Part shown: one piece after another, positions 1 through 6,388 of the stretch
How the letters are laid out: each line of letters opens with the position of its first letter
Position numbering within the stretch: position 1 is the first letter of the stretch
Source of the DNA: Acanthamoeba sp. SK_2022b
Lineage: Eukaryota; Discosea; Longamoebia; Acanthamoebidae
Reading direction: 5' to 3'
Length of the DNA: 15,232 bases
Assembly: GCA_027943245.1 (NCBI GenBank)
Contig: JANDJZ010001004.1
Coordinates: 1-15,232, forward strand
Notes under the pieces: generated by a model
Told to the model about the DNA's origin: nothing
The model's database searches: none
What the model saw: only the letters and a program-made list of their open reading frames with translations
Program-made: the position numbers and the translations under genes

Positions 1-6
1 CCTGGG

Positions 7-38
7 TTCCGGGTTCTTCGCTTCGCTCAGCCCCGGAA
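7..38. repeat. Imperfect inverted repeat at left edge
   Basis: TTCCGGG at 7-13 is matched by its reverse complement CCCGGAA at 32-38, with an 18-base loop rich in TTCGCT. It lies downstream of the leftward dnaQ. Dispersed intergenic elements of this look are, from memory, common in Brevundimonas and Caulobacter genomes; that family assignment is inference. No gene is visible in positions 1-87. Confidence 0.45.
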
Positions 39-59
39 TGACGGGTTAAAACGCGGCCA

Positions 60-79
60 CCCTCCCCGGACGGGGAGGG
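60..79. repeat. Short perfect palindrome (CCCTCCCC/GGGGAGGG)
   Basis: Eight-base arms at 60-67 and 72-79 enclose a GGAC loop. It starts 8 bases beyond the dnaQ stop. On the dnaQ transcript the T-run comes before the stem, not after it, so this is not a classical intrinsic terminator. The same arm sequence recurs inside the longer palindrome at 9332-9362, which suggests a dispersed repeat family. A role in 3'-end protection or Rho-dependent ending is possible but unproven. Confidence 0.5.
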
Positions 80-87
80 AAAAACGG

Positions 88-816
88 TCAGACCGCCTCT
101 TCTGTTTCGGCGATCATGACGCCGTAACCGGCCCACAGGCTGTGGTCCTTCAGCACCGAACGCAGGAAGGCGGCGTGGGCCTCATGCTCCTGCGGCGTCG
201 AACGGGGCGCCAGCGGGTGCGGGCGCGCGCCGTAAACCGTCAGTTCGATGGCCCCGCCCGGTCCCTTGCCGCGCGGGCCGGTCGACAGGTCCAGAACCCG
301 CTCCTTGCCGCCGCGCAGCTCCAGATAGACCTCGGCCAGCAGGCGGGCGTCGATCAGGGCGCCGTGCAGGGTCCGTTCGACCAGCGACACCTTGAAGCGT
401 TTGCACAGGGCGTCCAGCGAGTTGGGCATGCCGGGAAACCGCGTCTGGGCCAGCTTCAACGTATCGATCCAGCGCGGCTCGCCCGTGATCTGGCGCCCGG
501 CGCGGTTCAGCTCGAAGTCGATGAAGTTGCGGTCGAAATTGGCGTTGTGGGCGATCAGTTGCGCGTCGCCGATGAACTCGAACAGATCATCCACGATCTC
601 GGCGAACTTGGGCGCGTCCTTGACCTTTTCGTCGGTGATGCCGTGAACGCGGATGGCGTCTTCCGGGATCAAGCGCTCGGGATTGACGAACCGGTGGAAG
701 GTGCGGCCGGTCGGCAAGAGGTCCAGCAGTTCGATGCAGCCGACCTCGACCAGCCGGTCGCCCGTCTTGGGGTCAAACCCGGTGGTTTCCGTATCAAGGA
801 CAATCTCGCGCGCCAT
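88..816 (-). CDS. dnaQ: DNA polymerase III epsilon subunit (3'-5' proofreading exonuclease)
   Basis: The epsilon subunit removes misincorporated nucleotides as part of the replicative polymerase core. The 242-residue product has the DEDDh exonuclease pattern: ExoI VLDTETTG with D8 and E10, ExoII IAHNANFD with D95, and ExoIII HGALID with H151 and D156. Spacing matches the E. coli enzyme (D12, E14, D103, H162, D167). The exonuclease domain covers about residues 1-168. The tail of about 74 residues should bind the alpha subunit; I could not identify a clamp-binding motif in it. The ATG at 814-816 is preceded by AAGGGCG at good Shine-Dalgarno spacing. It follows coaE with a 27-base gap and is probably the last gene of the leftward block. 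Length and motifs are complete. Confidence 0.95.
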   Translation of the reverse strand: MAREIVLDTETTGFDPKTGDRLVEVGCIELLDLLPTGRTFHRFVNPERLIPEDAIRVHGITDEKVKDAPKFAEIVDDLFEFIGDAQLIAHNANFDRNFIDFELNRAGRQITGEPRWIDTLKLAQTRFPGMPNSLDALCKRFKVSLVERTLHGALIDARLLAEVYLELRGGKERVLDLSTGPRGKGPGGAIELTVYGARPHPLAPRSTPQEHEAHAAFLRSVLKDHSLWAGYGVMIAETEEAV

Positions 817-843
817 GCGCCCTTAATGGGGTCGTTTGTTCGA

Positions 844-1473
844 TTACGAAAGTCTGGCGGCGTTTCGACGCGGAGATATCCACGCCGGATCCAGCACAGT
901 GGCGACGATGGCCTCCACCTCGGCGCGGGCGGCCTCGAGACCGTGGCCGGTGTCGACGATGAAGTCGGCGCGGGCGCGCTTTTCGGCGTCCGGCGTTTGG
1001 CGGGCCAGAATGGCCTCGAACCGTTCACGCGTCATGCCGGGGCGGGCCAGGACGCGGGCGGCCTGAACCTCGGCGTCAGCGCTGACCACCACCACGGCGT
1101 CCACGCTGCGGTCGCCGCCGGTTTCGAACAGCAGGGGGATGTCCAGCACGCCCAGCCGGACGCCCGACGCCCGCGCGGCGTCCAGATCCGCCTGCCGTCC
1201 CTGGGCGACCAGAGGATGGACGATGGCCTCCAGAGTCTTGAACGCCGTCTCGTCACGACCCAGCGCCTCCGCCAGGCGCGTGCGGTCCACAGCTCCGTCC
1301 ACGACCACGTCGGGAAAGGCCTGTCCGACCGGCCCGACCGCCGCCCCGCCCTTGGCGTACAGCCGATGCACGGCGTCGTCGGCGTTCCAGATCACCGCCC
1401 CCAGATCGGCGAACATGGCCGTCGTCGTCGACTTGCCCATGCCGATGGAGCCGGTCAGGCCCAGCAGGATCAT
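844..1473 (-). CDS. coaE: Dephospho-CoA kinase
   Basis: CoaE phosphorylates the 3'-hydroxyl of dephospho-CoA with ATP, the last step of coenzyme A synthesis, in the cytoplasm. The 209-residue protein starts MILLGLTG and has the P-loop GSIGMGKS at residues 8-15, the NADD acidic pair at D32-D33, and the family motif [10 protein letters not shown] at 111-120. Arginines near 144-151 fit the lid region. A longer frame is open upstream to 1641, but that extension lies over aroE and resembles no kinase sequence, so I chose the ATG at 1471-1473. This ATG overlaps the aroE stop as ATGA, suggesting translational coupling. The length is normal for the family. Confidence 0.95.
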   Translation of the reverse strand: MILLGLTGSIGMGKSTTTAMFADLGAVIWNADDAVHRLYAKGGAAVGPVGQAFPDVVVDGAVDRTRLAEALGRDETAFKTLEAIVHPLVAQGRQADLDAARASGVRLGVLDIPLLFETGGDRSVDAVVVVSADAEVQAARVLARPGMTRERFEAILARQTPDAEKRARADFIVDTGHGLEAARAEVEAIVATVLDPAWISPRRNAARLS

Positions 1474-2303
1474 GCGGCCGCCTCGCCCAGATGCGCCATC
1501 AACAGGGCGCGCAGGTCCAGCGGCGGGGGCGGGCGGCGGAAGATGGCCTCGAACGACGGCGCCGCCTGTCCGATCAGCATGGCCAGACCATCCACGGTGG
1601 TCAGACACCGCGCCCGCGCCTCGATCAGGAAGGGCGTCCACAGCGGCTTGTAGGTCATGTCCATGATCACGGTTCCGGGCGCGATCTGGTCGAAATCCAC
1701 ATCGGGCTGAACGCTGAGCGCATTCACGATCAGGGCCGCGCCGTCGAATGCTTCCGCCGCCTGCATCACCCGCACCGACGATCCCAGATCGGCGGCCAGG
1801 GCCTCGGCCCGGTCACGCGAGCGGTTGACGATCCGCACCTCAGCGCCCGCCTCGACCAGAACGCCCGATCCGGCCCGCGCCGCCCCGCCCGCGCCCAGAA
1901 TGACGACTGGCTTGCCGCCCACATCCAGATCCGGCGCCTGCTCTTTCAGCCCCAGCATCAGTCCGATCCCGTCCGAACTGTCGCCCAGCACCCGGCCGTC
2001 GACGAACTTCAGGATGTTGGACGAGGACGTCAGTTTCGACGCGGGCGACACTTCATCCGCCAGGGCGAACGCCTGCTCCTTGAACGGCGAGGTGACGTTC
2101 AGTCCTGAGATCAGACCCGCGCGCCCCGCCGCGACCAGGGCCTCGAACCCCGCCGCATCGACCGGCGCGAACGGCAGATAGGCCCCGTCGATCCCGCCCG
2201 CAGTCAGCCAGGCGTTGTGGATGATGGGGCTGAGCGAATGGGCCACCGGCTGTCCGGCGATGCCGCCCAGCAGGGCCGCGCCCGTGATGATCTGTCTGCT
2301 CAT
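1470..2303 (-). CDS. aroE: Shikimate dehydrogenase (NADP+)
   Basis: AroE reduces 3-dehydroshikimate to shikimate with NADPH in aromatic amino acid synthesis. The 277-residue product has the substrate-binding HSLSPIIHN (S23, S25), GLNVTSPFK with T71 and the catalytic lysine K75, the NADP-binding GAGGAARA from residue 137, the NRS phosphate-binding turn at 160-162, Y218 and a QAAPSFEAI segment with Q246. The catalytic aspartate is kept as D111, but its setting reads DSSDGIG instead of the usual DNTDG, and the usual ANTL segment reads SSNIL (N96 kept). It may therefore be a divergent member; AroE remains by far the best fit. The start ATG (2301-2303) overlaps the maf stop as ATGA. An in-frame upstream extension to 2348 lies over maf and was not used. 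Confidence 0.92.
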   Translation of the reverse strand: MSRQIITGAALLGGIAGQPVAHSLSPIIHNAWLTAGGIDGAYLPFAPVDAAGFEALVAAGRAGLISGLNVTSPFKEQAFALADEVSPASKLTSSSNILKFVDGRVLGDSSDGIGLMLGLKEQAPDLDVGGKPVVILGAGGAARAGSGVLVEAGAEVRIVNRSRDRAEALAADLGSSVRVMQAAEAFDGAALIVNALSVQPDVDFDQIAPGTVIMDMTYKPLWTPFLIEARARCLTTVDGLAMLIGQAAPSFEAIFRRPPPPLDLRALLMAHLGEAAA

Positions 2304-2896
2304 GCCGCCAGCACTCCCGCACGACGCAGCTCGGCCAGCACCGGCCACAGGGGCAGGCCCAGAACGGTGAAATAGTCGCCGTCCACCGCCTCGAACAGCT
2401 GCGACCCCAGCCCCTCCAGCCGGTAGGAGCCGACGCAGGTCAGCAGCACCTCGCCCTCCGCCGCCAGATAGGCGTCGAGGAAGGCGTCCGAGAAATCCCG
2501 CATCCGCATCTGCACCGTGTCCACGCCGGACCAGACCACCTGTCCCTTGACCGCCAGGGCCGCGCCGGAATGCAGATTATGGGTCTTGCCGCGCATGGAC
2601 TTCAGCCGGTCGCGCGCCGCTTCCAGGGTCGCCGCCTTGGAGATCAGGCCGCCGTCAAAGGCCAGGGTCTGGTCCGAGCCCAGCACCCAGGCGGCCTCGT
2701 CATCGCGCGACACGGCCAGGGCCTTGGCCTCGGCCAGCCGCACCGCCAGGGCTGCGGCGTCCAGATCGCCCGAACGGGCCTTGATCGCATCCTCGTCGAC
2801 GCCCGCGACCCGGACCTCGAACGCCACCCCGGCGTTCTCCAGCATGGCGCGGCGTGCGGCGCTCTTGGACGCCAGCACCAGTTTTTCCTTACTCAC
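2300..2896 (-). CDS. maf: Maf-family nucleotide pyrophosphatase, YceF-like
   Basis: Maf proteins hydrolyse modified or non-canonical nucleoside triphosphates to monophosphates and so clean the nucleotide pool. The 198-residue protein has the N-terminal LASKSAARRAML motif (8-19), GSDQ at 73-76 with D75 as likely catalytic base, ISKA with K87, KTHNLHSG at 104-111, and the C-terminal VGSYRLEGLGSQLFEAVDGD at 155-174. GSDQ, where the dTTP/UTP group has GADT, points to the YceF subgroup, which in E. coli prefers 7-methyl-GTP; substrate here is inferred. Translation starts at GTG (2894-2896), overlapping the ppsR stop as GTGA. The methionine reading MSKEKLVLAS fits the family start closely. It sits between ppsR and aroE as in related genomes. 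Confidence 0.93.
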   Translation of the reverse strand: MSKEKLVLASKSAARRAMLENAGVAFEVRVAGVDEDAIKARSGDLDAAALAVRLAEAKALAVSRDDEAAWVLGSDQTLAFDGGLISKAATLEAARDRLKSMRGKTHNLHSGAALAVKGQVVWSGVDTVQMRMRDFSDAFLDAYLAAEGEVLLTCVGSYRLEGLGSQLFEAVDGDYFTVLGLPLWPVLAELRRAGVLAA

Positions 2897-3753
2897 CAGG
2901 TAGTCCCGATCCTGTGGTTGCGATGCTCGCTGAGCAGATTGGTGATGGCCGCCGCCGTCTCCTCGACCGAGCGGCGGGTCACGTCGATGGTGGGCCAGCC
3001 GCGCCGTTCGAAGGCGCGCCGCGCCTTGATCGTCTCGTCCCTGACCGCGTCCTGATCCGTATAGGACGAGGTCTGGTTGGCGTTCAGGTTGTCGATGCGG
3101 TTCCTGCGGATCTGGATCAGCCGATCCGGCGACACCGTCAGGCCGATGACCAGCGGCTTCTTCAACTGGGTCAGACGCTCGCCGTCCTCCTGTCCCGGCA
3201 CCAGCGGCACATTGGCCGCCCGGATGCCCCGATGCGCCAGATAGATGCAGGTCGGGGTCTTAGACGTGCGGCTGACGCCGCACAGCACCACGTCTGCGCC
3301 TTCCAGCTGCTCCAGCGTGCCTTGTCCGTCGTCATAGGCCATAGCGAAGTCCAGGGCCGAAATGCGGTTGAAATAGTCGTGGTCCAGGGTGTGCTGGGCG
3401 CCGACGCGCGACGACAGCGCCGCCCCCAGATAGCGCGACATGGCCCCGACCAGCGGGTCCAGCGCCCCGATCTGCGGCATGTCCAGCCGACGACAGCCTT
3501 CCTCCAGCTGTTCGCGCAGGTCGCGGTCCACAAGCGTGTGCAGAACCACGCCCGGCGCAGAGGCCACTTCCTCCAGCACCCGGTCCATCTGTTTGGCCGA
3601 CCGCACCAGGGCATAGATGTGCTCGATCGGAATGACGCCGTCGAAACGGGCCGTCACCGCCTTGGCCATGGCGTTCAGGGTCTCGCCGGTCGAGTCCGAC
3701 ACCAGATGGACGTGGAAATAGGTCGCCAGTCGATGGGGTCTTGAAGGGCTCAT
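2893..3753 (-). CDS. ppsR: Bifunctional kinase/phosphorylase regulating PPDK or PEP synthase (DUF299)
   Basis: Proteins of this family use ADP to phosphorylate, and phosphate to dephosphorylate, a threonine in pyruvate-phosphate dikinase or PEP synthase, switching the enzyme off and on. The 286-residue product has N-terminal HLVSDSTGET (16-25), the P-loop-like GVSRTSKTP at 159-167 followed by YLAHRG, NVPLVPG (181-187) and a conserved RRNRI-YTD region (216-232). Length fits the family. Which target enzyme it controls cannot be told from this window. The ATG at 3751-3753 is the first gene start on the left flank of the presumed origin; its Shine-Dalgarno is weak. In Caulobacter the corresponding gene also flanks Cori. 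It leads the operon ppsR-maf-aroE-coaE. Confidence 0.9.
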   Translation of the reverse strand: MSPSRPHRLATYFHVHLVSDSTGETLNAMAKAVTARFDGVIPIEHIYALVRSAKQMDRVLEEVASAPGVVLHTLVDRDLREQLEEGCRRLDMPQIGALDPLVGAMSRYLGAALSSRVGAQHTLDHDYFNRISALDFAMAYDDGQGTLEQLEGADVVLCGVSRTSKTPTCIYLAHRGIRAANVPLVPGQEDGERLTQLKKPLVIGLTVSPDRLIQIRRNRIDNLNANQTSSYTDQDAVRDETIKARRAFERRGWPTIDVTRRSVEETAAAITNLLSEHRNHRIGTTW

Positions 3754-3794
3754 TCAATCAGTCCCGGCAAACAGTCCGACCTGGGGCCGGTCCC

Positions 3795-3803
3795 TGTGGA
3801 AAG
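3795..3803 (-). promoter_or_regulatory. Weak DnaA-like box
   Basis: The minus strand reads CTTTCCACA, matching TTATCCACA at 7 of 9 positions. It is the leftmost DnaA-like site of the origin gap and could be a low-affinity box. Confidence 0.4.
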
Positions 3804-3868
3804 GGTGGGGGCGATCCGGCGTCATCCGGGCGCCATTCTCCATAGCCGCTGATCCTTCGGGCGGCGAG

Positions 3869-3877
3869 CGTGGATGA
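3869..3877 (-). promoter_or_regulatory. Weak DnaA-like box
   Basis: The minus strand reads TCATCCACG, 7 of 9 against TTATCCACA, with the core ATCCAC intact. The surrounding 8-mer GCGTGGAT (3868-3875) is repeated at 4086-4093. Confidence 0.4.
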
Positions 3878-3942
3878 TGGTGGGCGATCTCATGGCTTGG
3901 CGCCCCATTCATCCCAAGGCGGATATCCGGTTTCCCCTCGAT

Positions 3943-3951
3943 TGTGGAAAA
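3943..3951 (-). promoter_or_regulatory. DnaA box, near-consensus
   Basis: The minus strand reads TTTTCCACA, 8 of 9 against the TTATCCACA consensus. It lies 10 bases left of the TTAA palindrome at 3962-3979. Confidence 0.6.
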
Positions 3952-3961
3952 CCTAATGAGA

Positions 3962-3979
3962 GGTTAACGGCCCTTAACC
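3962..3979. promoter_or_regulatory. TTAA palindrome, CtrA-like with 6-base spacer
   Basis: Two TTAA half-sites (3964-3967 and 3974-3977) are separated by 6 bases, one short of the CtrA consensus spacing. The 18-mer from GGTTAA to TTAACC is its own reverse complement except at two positions, so it could instead be a half-site pair for CtrA or a binding site for another dimeric protein. Confidence 0.45.
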
Positions 3980-4015
3980 GCGTTCACAGGCTGGCGCCCT
4001 GCAAAGCCTGGGAAT

Positions 4016-4030
4016 TTAAGACCTTGTTAA
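4016..4030. promoter_or_regulatory. CtrA binding site (TTAA-N7-TTAA)
   Basis: TTAA at 4016-4019 and TTAA at 4027-4030 are separated by exactly 7 bases, the full CtrA consensus. CtrA is the cell-cycle response regulator that silences the origin in swarmer cells of Caulobacter. It lies 3 bases from the DnaA box at 4034-4042, so exclusion between the two proteins is plausible. Confidence 0.75.
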
Positions 4031-4033
4031 GGA

Positions 4034-4042
4034 TTATCCACC
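4034..4042 (+). promoter_or_regulatory. DnaA box, near-consensus
   Basis: TTATCCACC matches the TTATCCACA consensus at 8 of 9 positions, differing only in the last base. It is one of the two best DnaA boxes in the gap and abuts the CtrA box. Confidence 0.65.
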
Positions 4043-4086
4043 GGCGGGATAGCGTTGGTCTGCATCCCCGTTAAGTATTTTCGGCG

Positions 4087-4095
4087 CGTGGATAT
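4087..4095 (-). promoter_or_regulatory. Weak DnaA-like box overlapping a GGATATCC palindrome
   Basis: The minus strand reads ATATCCACG, 7 of 9 against TTATCCACA. The 8-base palindrome GGATATCC at 4090-4097 overlaps it; the same palindrome also occurs at 3921-3928. Confidence 0.4.
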
Positions 4096-4159
4096 CCGCT
4101 TTTGTTCCGTGGGCGACGTGTGAGTCTTCCCCGGCTTTCCACGGCCCTACCTGCCTCTA

Positions 4160-4186
4160 CGAATCTTTTAATTCTTATTTTGATTA
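4160..4186. other. AT-rich tract, candidate DNA unwinding element
   Basis: About 27 bases of mostly A and T (CGAATCTTTTAATTC onward) in a region otherwise near two-thirds GC. It holds the GANTC site GAATC at 4161-4165 and a TTAA at 4168-4171. Position at the hemE edge of the gap resembles the AT-rich part of Cori. It could also contain part of the hemE promoter; I could not fix -35 and -10 boxes. Confidence 0.55.
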
Positions 4187-4226
4187 GGGATTGAGGGCGG
4201 GGGGCTGTGACCTTAATCGTCCAGGC

Positions 4227-5285
4227 ATGACCGATCAGACCCAGACACACGACCAGACGCCCCTGATGATCCGGGCTCTCCGGGGAGAGACTCTGGACCG
4301 TCCGCCGGTCTGGTTCATGCGCCAGGCCGGACGTTACCTGCCCGAATACCGCAAACTCCGATCCGAAGCGCCCGACTTCATCGCCTTCTGCCTGAACCCC
4401 GAGATGGCGGCCGAGGCGACGCTGCAGCCAATGCGTCGGTTCGGTTTCGACGCGGCCATCGTCTTCGCCGATATTCTGCTGATCCCGCGCGCCCTGGGCC
4501 AGGACGTCTGGTTCGAGGCGGGCGAAGGCCCCCGGCTGGGCGAAATGCCGATCCCGGGCCGGATGGCGGAGCTGGCCCCGTCGGCGGGCGAGCATCTGTC
4601 CGCCGTGGGCGAGACCCTGGCCATCGTGCGCAAGGCGCTGGAGCCGGAACGCGCCCTGATCGGGTTCGCCGGCGCGCCCTGGACAGTGGCGACCTATATG
4701 CTGGACGGGGAACACCGCACCATCGGCAAGGGCGAGCGCGCCCAGGCCCGCACCTATGCCTACGCCGACCCGAAGTGGGTCGATGAAACGCTGGAGGTTC
4801 TGGTCGAGGCCAGCGCCCGTTATCTGAAGATGCAGGCCGACAGCGGCGCCCAGGTGCTCAAGATCTTCGAAAGCTGGGCCGAAGGGCTCCCCGATGATCT
4901 GTTCGAGCGTCTGGTCCTGAAGCCCCACCAGGCGCTTGTGAAGCGCACGCGGGAGCTTGGGGTCACTGTGCCCCTGATCGGCTTCCCACGGGGCTCTGCG
5001 GCGCTTGCAGAGCGATATGCGGAGCAGGTCGAGGTGGACGCCGTCGCGCTGGACACGGCCTGTCCACTCGAGGTCGGCAAACGGGTGCAGCAGATCAAGC
5101 CGATCCAAGGCGCGCTCGACCCGCTTCTGCTGCGCGCGGGCGGCGAGATGCTGGACCGCCGCGTCGATCAGCTGCTGGAGGCCTGGGGGCAGGGACCGTG
5201 GGTCTTCAACCTGGGCCACGGCATCCTGCCGGACGTGCCGATCAGCCATGTCGAACAGGTGCTGAAACGGATCGGCGCGCAATGA
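4227..5285 (+). CDS. hemE: Uroporphyrinogen III decarboxylase
   Basis: HemE removes four carboxyl groups from uroporphyrinogen III to give coproporphyrinogen III, in cytoplasmic heme synthesis. The 352-residue protein has the signature PVWFMRQAGRYLPEYR with R32 and R36, catalytic D82 in FADIL, FAGAPWTVATYM with Y157, and NLGHGILPD with H331. These match the human active-site set R37, R41, D86, Y164 and H339. I chose the ATG at 4227; an upstream TTG at 4191 would add 12 unrelated residues from the origin gap. No strong Shine-Dalgarno precedes it. It overlaps hemH as ATGA. Its promoter must lie within the origin gap, as for Caulobacter hemE, so origin proteins may also affect its transcription. 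Confidence 0.96.
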   Translation: MTDQTQTHDQTPLMIRALRGETLDRPPVWFMRQAGRYLPEYRKLRSEAPDFIAFCLNPEMAAEATLQPMRRFGFDAAIVFADILLIPRALGQDVWFEAGEGPRLGEMPIPGRMAELAPSAGEHLSAVGETLAIVRKALEPERALIGFAGAPWTVATYMLDGEHRTIGKGERAQARTYAYADPKWVDETLEVLVEASARYLKMQADSGAQVLKIFESWAEGLPDDLFERLVLKPHQALVKRTRELGVTVPLIGFPRGSAALAERYAEQVEVDAVALDTACPLEVGKRVQQIKPIQGALDPLLLRAGGEMLDRRVDQLLEAWGQGPWVFNLGHGILPDVPISHVEQVLKRIGAQ

Positions 5286-6388
5286 GCGTTGCGGACAAAG
5301 ACGCAGGCGGGCTGAAGGGGCGGCGCATCGCCGTCGTCCTGTTCAATCTCGGCGGGCCGGACGATCAGGCCTCGGTCAAACCCTTCCTGTTCAACCTGTT
5401 CAACGACCCGGCCATCATCGGCCTGCCGGGGCTGGCGCGCACGCCGCTGGCCCGTCTGATCTCCAGCCGTCGCGAGGCGGCGGCCCAGGCCAACTATCGT
5501 CTGATGGGCGGCGGTTCGCCCCTGTTGCCGGAAACCCGCAGGCAGGCGCAGGCGCTGGAGGCGGTGCTGAACGACCGGCTGGCGGACGACGAGGTCCGCG
5601 TCTTCATCGCCATGCGCTACTGGCATCCCTTGACCCAGGAGACGGCGGCCGATGTCGCGGTCTATGGGCCGGACGAAGTGATCCTGCTGCCGCTCTATCC
5701 GCAGTATTCGACCACGACGACCCAATCCTCACTGAAGGAATGGAACGCCGTCTATGCCGGTTCGGGCGTCAGCCGCGCCGTCTGCTGCTATCCTGATGCG
5801 CCCGGCTGGATCGAGGCTCAGGCCGATGGCGTCTGCGAAAAGCTGGATGCGGCTGGCGATGCGCCGGTGCGGGTTCTGTTCTCGGCCCACGGCATCCCCG
5901 AGAAGCTGGTGACCGGCAAGGGCGACCCCTATCAGGAGCAGGTCGAGACGACCGTCGCCGCCGTCGTCGCCGCCGTAGAGGCCCGGCGCGGGCCGATCGA
6001 CCACGCCATCTGTTATCAGAGCCGCGTCGGGCCGATGAAATGGCTGGGCCCTTCGACGCCCGAGGCCATCGAGGCGGCGGGGCGTGACGGTCTGGGCGTG
6101 GTGGTGGTTCCCACCGCCTTCGTCTCCGAACATATCGAGACCCTGGTCGAGCTGGATATCGAATATGCCGAACTGGCCCATGAAAAAGGCGCCAGTCCCT
6201 ATCTGCGGGCGCCCGCCGTCGGAATCGGCGCACCCTTCATCGGCGCCCTGGCGGATGCGGCGCTCGACGCCCTGGATCGCACCGGGGGCCGCACCGGCGT
6301 CGCTCCTTTCGGCCCGGGCTGCAAGGCCAAATGGAAATCCTGCCCGCGCGGGGACGCCGGGACCTGTAGTGCGAGGACCGCAGCATGA
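5282..6388 (+). CDS. hemH: Ferrochelatase, probably [2Fe-2S] type
   Basis: HemH inserts ferrous iron into protoporphyrin IX, the final heme step, at the membrane face. The 368-residue product has VLFNLGGPD (19-27), LPLYPQYS (136-143), the active-site SAHG with H203, CYQSRVGPMKWLGP (244-257) and PTAFVSEHIETLVELD with E288. The C-terminal tail carries C347, C354 and C362 (CX6C, then CX7C), and a CC pair lies at 168-169. Caulobacter ferrochelatase is known to hold a [2Fe-2S] cluster, and these cysteines are reasonable ligands; exact ligands are inferred. The ATG at 5282 overlaps the hemE stop; an open extension to 5198 lies in hemE and was not used. It overlaps hemJ by 4 bases. Confidence 0.95.
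   Translation: MSVADKDAGGLKGRRIAVVLFNLGGPDDQASVKPFLFNLFNDPAIIGLPGLARTPLARLISSRREAAAQANYRLMGGGSPLLPETRRQAQALEAVLNDRLADDEVRVFIAMRYWHPLTQETAADVAVYGPDEVILLPLYPQYSTTTTQSSLKEWNAVYAGSGVSRAVCCYPDAPGWIEAQADGVCEKLDAAGDAPVRVLFSAHGIPEKLVTGKGDPYQEQVETTVAAVVAAVEARRGPIDHAICYQSRVGPMKWLGPSTPEAIEAAGRDGLGVVVVPTAFVSEHIETLVELDIEYAELAHEKGASPYLRAPAVGIGAPFIGALADAALDALDRTGGRTGVAPFGPGCKAKWKSCPRGDAGTCSARTAA

Larger units (their letters stand above)
3754..4226. other. oriC: Presumed chromosomal replication origin (Cori-like)
   Basis: This gap between the divergent ppsR and hemE genes holds no convincing gene. It contains a perfect CtrA box (4016-4030), a near-consensus DnaA box beside it (4034-4042), at least five more DnaA-like cores reading ATCCAC or TTCCAC on either strand, a TTAA-rich 16/18 palindrome (3962-3979), two GANTC methylation sites (4122, 4161) and an AT-rich tract (4160-4186) next to hemE. 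In C. crescentus the origin lies beside hemE, and CtrA and DnaA act in opposition there. The divergence of the flanking genes and the parAB-parS block 5-9.5 kb away support the call. Origin function itself is inferred from site content and gene order. Confidence 0.85.

Noticed and set aside
60..87. Intrinsic terminator for dnaQ
   Set aside because: The stem is strong, but on the dnaQ strand the T-run precedes it and no T-run follows, so I list it as a palindrome only.
142..1653. 503-codon plus-strand frame opposite dnaQ and coaE
   Set aside because: It is antisense to genes with intact catalytic motifs and has shadow-type composition.
3874..4074. 66-codon plus-strand frame within the origin gap
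   Set aside because: No good ribosome site, no recognisable product, and it overlaps the CtrA and DnaA sites. A non-coding origin explains the region better.
4191..4226. TTG start giving HemE 12 more residues
   Set aside because: The extra residues do not resemble HemE N-termini and would extend the gene into the origin's AT-rich flank.
4071..5282. 403-codon minus-strand frame opposite hemE
   Set aside because: It is an antisense shadow of hemE with no family resemblance.
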